Assembly: GCA_040357565.1 (NCBI GenBank)
Contig: JBDODJ010000016.1
Strand: one strand, 5' to 3'
Length of the DNA: 64,000 bases
Source: Cercozoa sp. M6MM
Lineage: Eukaryota > Endomyxa: Ascetosporea
Position numbers and translations under genes: made by a program. Positions within the stretch are counted from its first letter, which is position 1. Each line of letters opens with the position of its first letter. This document shows positions 44,474-64,000 of the stretch, piece after piece. The notes below the pieces were generated by a model. It searched no databases, was not told where the DNA came from, and saw only the letters and a list, made by a program, of their open reading frames with translations.

Positions 44474-47400
44474 CTGGCAGGAGCTGCACGTGGTGCCGGG
44501 TGACCAGTTGCGTCTGTGTCACGACGGCCTGCTGTGGCAAGGCCAGGGCCAGGTCATGAAGGTCACCGAGAAAGAGGATATCATCCTCGAGGTCTCTGAC
44601 AGTCGGCATCTCACACTCGCCAACGAGGACGAAGATTACGTGCGCTTTCTGTTTTTTCCTTTCCTTTTTTAAAATTTTACTCTCACCTTTTGCAGGAACG
44701 AAAGGACATGCGCGACGAAAAGAAAAAGCCCGTCCCGACCGACTGTCAGACTGGCTTCCGCGTGGAGGTATCCGAAAAATGCCGGAAATACCACTGGACC
44801 GGTGTCTCATTTTATCCTTTCTTGTAGTACGTGTGGAAAAGTACGACGTTTGACCGTCAACTGGTGCGTTGTTCTGTTTTAACCTGGAGTGTTGTGTTCG
44901 AGGCAATGTGTTGTTGTTTTAGGCGGCGTTAAAGGCGTTCACGACGGACGCGCGCGGAGTGAGCTTTTGGTGTTTGCTTAAGGGTGAGTTTTGCGTCTAA
45001 AAGTTTTGTTTTGTGTTACTGCAGCACCCGCGAATGGCCAACGTCATTCGCTGCGCTTTGCTGGTGCCACTTTCTCTTGCTGATCCAGTTTCACTTTGTC
45101 CCTCGCTTGAAGTGGTGTCAACCAGGGCCATGGACATGACGATGCGCTGCTGCCGCCGGACGTTGCGTCGCCGCTGCCTCGTGTGAAGAAGGACACACTC
45201 GTGGTCGCTAGTGGTGCCGCGCCACTTTCCTCACCTTTGACGTTGTGTCACAAACGATTTGGTTATTTACCCTTTGGTGGGTGGATGGACAGGTGTGCAG
45301 CAGCCGCCGAAACTTCCGTCGCTTAACGCGTCGCAGCTGCGTGCTGTTTCTGCTGCAGTCGGTCGCTCACTTTGTCTCATCCAGGTGCGTGCTTGCGTTT
45401 CTTTCTGTCGGACTGTTCCTCGATCCCGCGGTCTCTTTGCACCCTGTTTACTTGCCACAGGGTCCTCCTGGCACGGGCAAGACAGTCACGTCGGCCACCA
45501 TTGTGTACAACATGGTGCAGCAGGCTATGGCGGAACGAAAGGCTATGGTACTCACTGTTTGCCCCGTTGTGCTTGCATTGCACGTTTACCTTCTCTCCTT
45601 GCAGAAGAAAATCAAGGCCGAACACCGACCGCGCGTGCTCGTGGTGGCGCCATCCAACATCGCTGTTGATCAACTGGTAGGCTTCTTCCACCTCCCTGCT
45701 TGTCTGTGTTGTTTATTTGTTATGCTTGTTCAGACTGCGAAACTACACCGTGCTGCACTCAAGGTAATGATACTTCTGCTTTTGTTTATTTGGTCAACTC
45801 TCGGTACGTTTTTTAATGATACAGGTCGTACGCGTCTGCAGTCGCACGCGCGAGAAGGTTCAGTCTGACGTAGACTTCCTGACGCTGCACCGTCTGATGT
45901 ACCCTCTCACTCATAGTCACACCGTCGGTTACGACATGTGCGTGTCTGTAGGTACCAGTTTGCCGAGAAACAGCGAGGACCGTTGTTTGACTTACTTCGG
46001 CGAAAGGAGATGTACGACCGCGATGAGGTTTGCCTCTCACCCCCGTCTTTACGTCTTACTTTACTTTTCACCATTACACCTTGTTTTATAGAGCAAGCGA
46101 TGGAGCAAGAAAGATCAGAACAAGCTGCGCAAACTGCAGGTATGTTTATCTCTGTAAGAACAATGTTTCTCTCTGAGTAAGAACACTTTTGGCAGAACGC
46201 ACTGGAGAAGGAGCTGCTGTTGAATGCTGACGTCATCTGCACTACGTGAGTTTTGACTTTCCCCTGTGTACCACTCTTATTTGCTACCTGTCATCCTTCC
46301 TATCTTGTGCAGTTGTGTCGGTGCCGGCGATCCGCGACTGAAGGACTTCATGTTCACGCGGGTGTTGGTGGACGAGTCGACACAAGCCACAGAACCGGAG
46401 GTAGCTCGGTTCTTTTGTTCTGGGGGGGGGGGGGTATATGTATGCATGCCTTGTAGTCTCTAATCCCGCTAGTGAAAGGCGTGCGACAGTTGTGCATGTA
46501 AACGATTTCCCTTACTTTTCGACTCGGTGTATGCATCGTCTGTACATGCGTGGTGTTCTTGCAGGGTGGGCGACCACTGTCAGTTGGGTCCAGTCATTAT
46601 GCACGCGCCTGTTGCAAACGCCGGCATGCAGCGCTCTCTGTTCGAGCGGTAAGTCACCTCACTTCTCTTGACCTTATTCCTTTTAACCTTCACGTGCGCA
46701 TATCTGTAAAACAGACTCATCGTGCTTGGCGTGAAACCTGTGCGTCTGCAGGTGCAGTACCGTATGCATCCGGCACTGTCGCAGTTCCCGAGCAACACCT
46801 TCTACGAGGGTACTCTGACTGCACCACACGTTTAAACAGAGAAACTGATAGGTTTCAAACAGGCTCGTTGTCCAATGGTGTCTCGGCGGAAGATCGGCCG
46901 CCTCCGCCATCGCTGCGCGAGTTTTGTACTTCCTTTTTTAAACCCTACACCAACCCACCCCACCCCTTTCTTACTGCTCCCGCCCCATGTGAACAGGGCC
47001 GTCGCTGACGTCGCCGATGATGTTCTGGGTGGCACTCGGTCAAGAGGAGGTACATACCGATTCTTTGAACCTGAGATTTTTACCCCACTGTCCCCGTAGT
47101 TTAGCAGCAGCGGCACGTCCTTCCTGAACCGTGTTGAGGCCGCGCAGGTCGAACAGGCCGTGACCTACCTGATGAGCAAGGGCGGCGCCAGACCCGATCA
47201 GATTGGTGTCGTCACACCCTACGAGGGCCAGCGACACTTCATCCGCGCGCACATGCAGGTGTCTATCTGCCTTTTTTATTTTTCTGAGTGTCTTTTTTGT
47301 TTTTTGCCCTGCACGTGTCCTTTCCGACAGAGAGCCGGTCAGTTGCCGCACCGCGAGTTGTACGACGAGGTTGAAGTTGCCTCGGTCGATGCTTTCCAGG

Positions 47401-48326
47401 GTCGCGAGAAGGACTACATCATCCTCTCATGTGTACGCAGCAACGAACATGCTGGTAGGCAACCTATCTTCCTTTTCTTCCTTGCTTACCTGCTTACCTC
47501 TTTCCCCCTGCAGGCATTGGTTTCCTCAAGGACCCGCGTCGAATGAACGTGGCGCTGACGCGTGCCAAGTATGGTCTCATCGTGGTCGGCAACGCTCGCG
47601 TTCTGTCGCGACACCAGGTCCCACCCTCGCTTTCCCTGTGCTTCTTCCCTGTCCGTGTACCCTCGTCTACTGCCAATAGGTTTGGAACAACCTGCTCTTC
47701 CATTTCAAGCGACGCAACGTGCTGGTTGAGGGCCGTATCCAGGTTCACTAATACGCACGTATCTATATACACAGTGTATGTACGTCTGGGTGTTCCACAG
47801 GAATTGCGCCAGAGCAATGTGCGTTTCTCCAACCCGCGACGGTTTCACAACGACCGCCTGCAGCGTGATGGTGCCTTTTTCGCATACATGTATCCTGTGC
47901 ATACAGGCTTACTCTTTCCTTTTAGAGGATGACGACACCTACGGTGGTCCCATGCTGTCTTTGCAAAAGCAAGATGACGGCGATGATACGCGCAGCAAAA
48001 ACGACGACGATCTCTTGACTGGTACCACTGGTCTGCACGCTCCTACCTTGGAAACAGCTTAACTTATCTGTGTCGGTGGTTTAGGCTACGGTCTGACATC
48101 GGGTGCCACCTTCGGTGGTGAAATGTCGCACACAGGCGGCGGTAGCGCCTTCTGGCACGCTTCGTCGTCTCAATTCCACTCACAGCTTGATGATGTACCT
48201 TGCTTCTTTCTGCAAACGTTCGTGCAGGGTGCACGTGTGTAAGGTGTTAATATTGATGGACAGGCCGCACTGACGCAGTCGCAGTCGCAGATGTCGCAGT
48301 TCTCGTCGCAAACGCTTGGCTACTAG
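42629..48326 (+). CDS. UPF1: UPF1 RNA helicase (nonsense-mediated decay)
   Basis: Start ATG 42629 ([12 protein letters not shown]), stop TAG 48324-48326, more than 20 exons. The N-terminus is SQ/TQ-rich. The Cys/His domain reads [41 protein letters not shown] and [17 protein letters not shown], the zinc module that binds UPF2. The superfamily 1 helicase core follows: [24 protein letters not shown] (Walker A), [34 protein letters not shown] (motif II DEST, as in UPF1), [30 protein letters not shown] and [17 protein letters not shown]. The tail ends [18 protein letters not shown]. Family length and order are complete. UPF1 unwinds mRNPs in nonsense-mediated decay and is phosphorylated at SQ/TQ by SMG1. 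Confidence 0.95.
44399..44472. repeat. (CT)n-(TA)n intronic tract
   Basis: CT run then TA run, directly before the acceptor of the exon starting [10 protein letters not shown] in UPF1. It serves as an extreme polypyrimidine tract. Confidence 0.95.
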
Positions 48327-48677
48327 CGAGTATTAATTAGCGTCGCGTCGCATCATCCATCCTGTTACGGCATAGCGTTTCTCAGTCAATCAAGTCTGTA
48401 ATCTGACGTGACTACTCGTCAGCGCGGACGATCAAATCTGAGCCAATATGGGGGAACAAAAAGAGGGGAAGGCGGGTTCGGTTTTTCCTCGAAAAACTTC
48501 GCCATACCCGTTTGACCAAGTTGGTTGAGGACCGGACTGAACGACGCGCCGCCCGCGCACTAAGACTGAAGTTTTATACTAACTCTCGTTTCAACGTCGG
48601 TAACAGGAGACTCGATCAAACTGAATCAAAATCCGCTATCGCGAGGTACGTTCGTTGACACGACGACCGAATACTGC
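48327..48677. other. Convergent intergenic region, UPF1 / DNA-PKcs
   Basis: Contains the second copy of R2 (about 48412-48455). No other feature recognised. Confidence 0.55.

Positions 48678-64000
<15,323 letters not shown>

Overview
This is nuclear DNA from an intron-dense eukaryote, most likely a unicellular one. Genes on both strands are cut into short exons by introns of about 30-200 bases with ordinary AG acceptors, many of whose donors begin GTAC. Codon use is mixed and base composition is near 50% GC by eye. CA/TG microsatellites are frequent and six runs of N mark assembly gaps (8234-8243, 10619-10718, 18735-18744, 34191-34290, 50707-50716, 62980-62989). The gene set (DNA-PKcs, UPF1, heterotrimeric G-alpha, Rab5, MINDY deubiquitinase, EP400/SWR1-type remodeler) argues against a plant or a yeast-like fungus, but I cannot place the lineage. 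All gene models were spliced by eye from conserved motifs, splice phase and GT/AG sites; none has transcript support.

Left part (1-25.3 kb): a MINDY deubiquitinase running off the left edge (-), RAB5 (+), an EP400/SWR1-type remodeler that contains only the second ATPase lobe plus a SANT domain (-), a 10-kb gene for a large helical-repeat / concanavalin-like / WD40 protein resembling BEACH proteins (-), and an adenylyl cyclase joined to a myosin-I TH1 domain and a PH domain (-). Introns of the 10-kb gene are full of G-rich, telomere-like minisatellites.

Middle part (25.3-42.4 kb): a small membrane-anchored Gln-rich protein (-), a divergent G-alpha subunit whose catalytic Gln is Leu (+), a possible F-box protein (-), a multi-pass membrane protein (-), the ribosome-biogenesis helicase DDX49/Dbp8 (+), and a BAR-RhoGAP protein (-). 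Two intergenic stretches (28.9-30.2 and 37.7-39.4 kb) carry copies of an old repeat and two solo-LTR-like elements with clear 4-base target duplications.

Right part (42.6-64 kb): UPF1 (+), then the DNA-PKcs gene (-), which fills the rest and runs off the right edge. Kinase, PRD and FATC motifs are unmistakable at its C-terminal end. Functionally the window mixes membrane traffic and signalling (Rab5, G-alpha, cyclase, RhoGAP, BEACH-like), chromatin and DNA repair (EP400-like, DNA-PKcs) and RNA work (DDX49, UPF1). There is no operon-like logic; adjacency looks incidental apart from short divergent promoter regions (34.9-35.1 and 42.4-42.6 kb).
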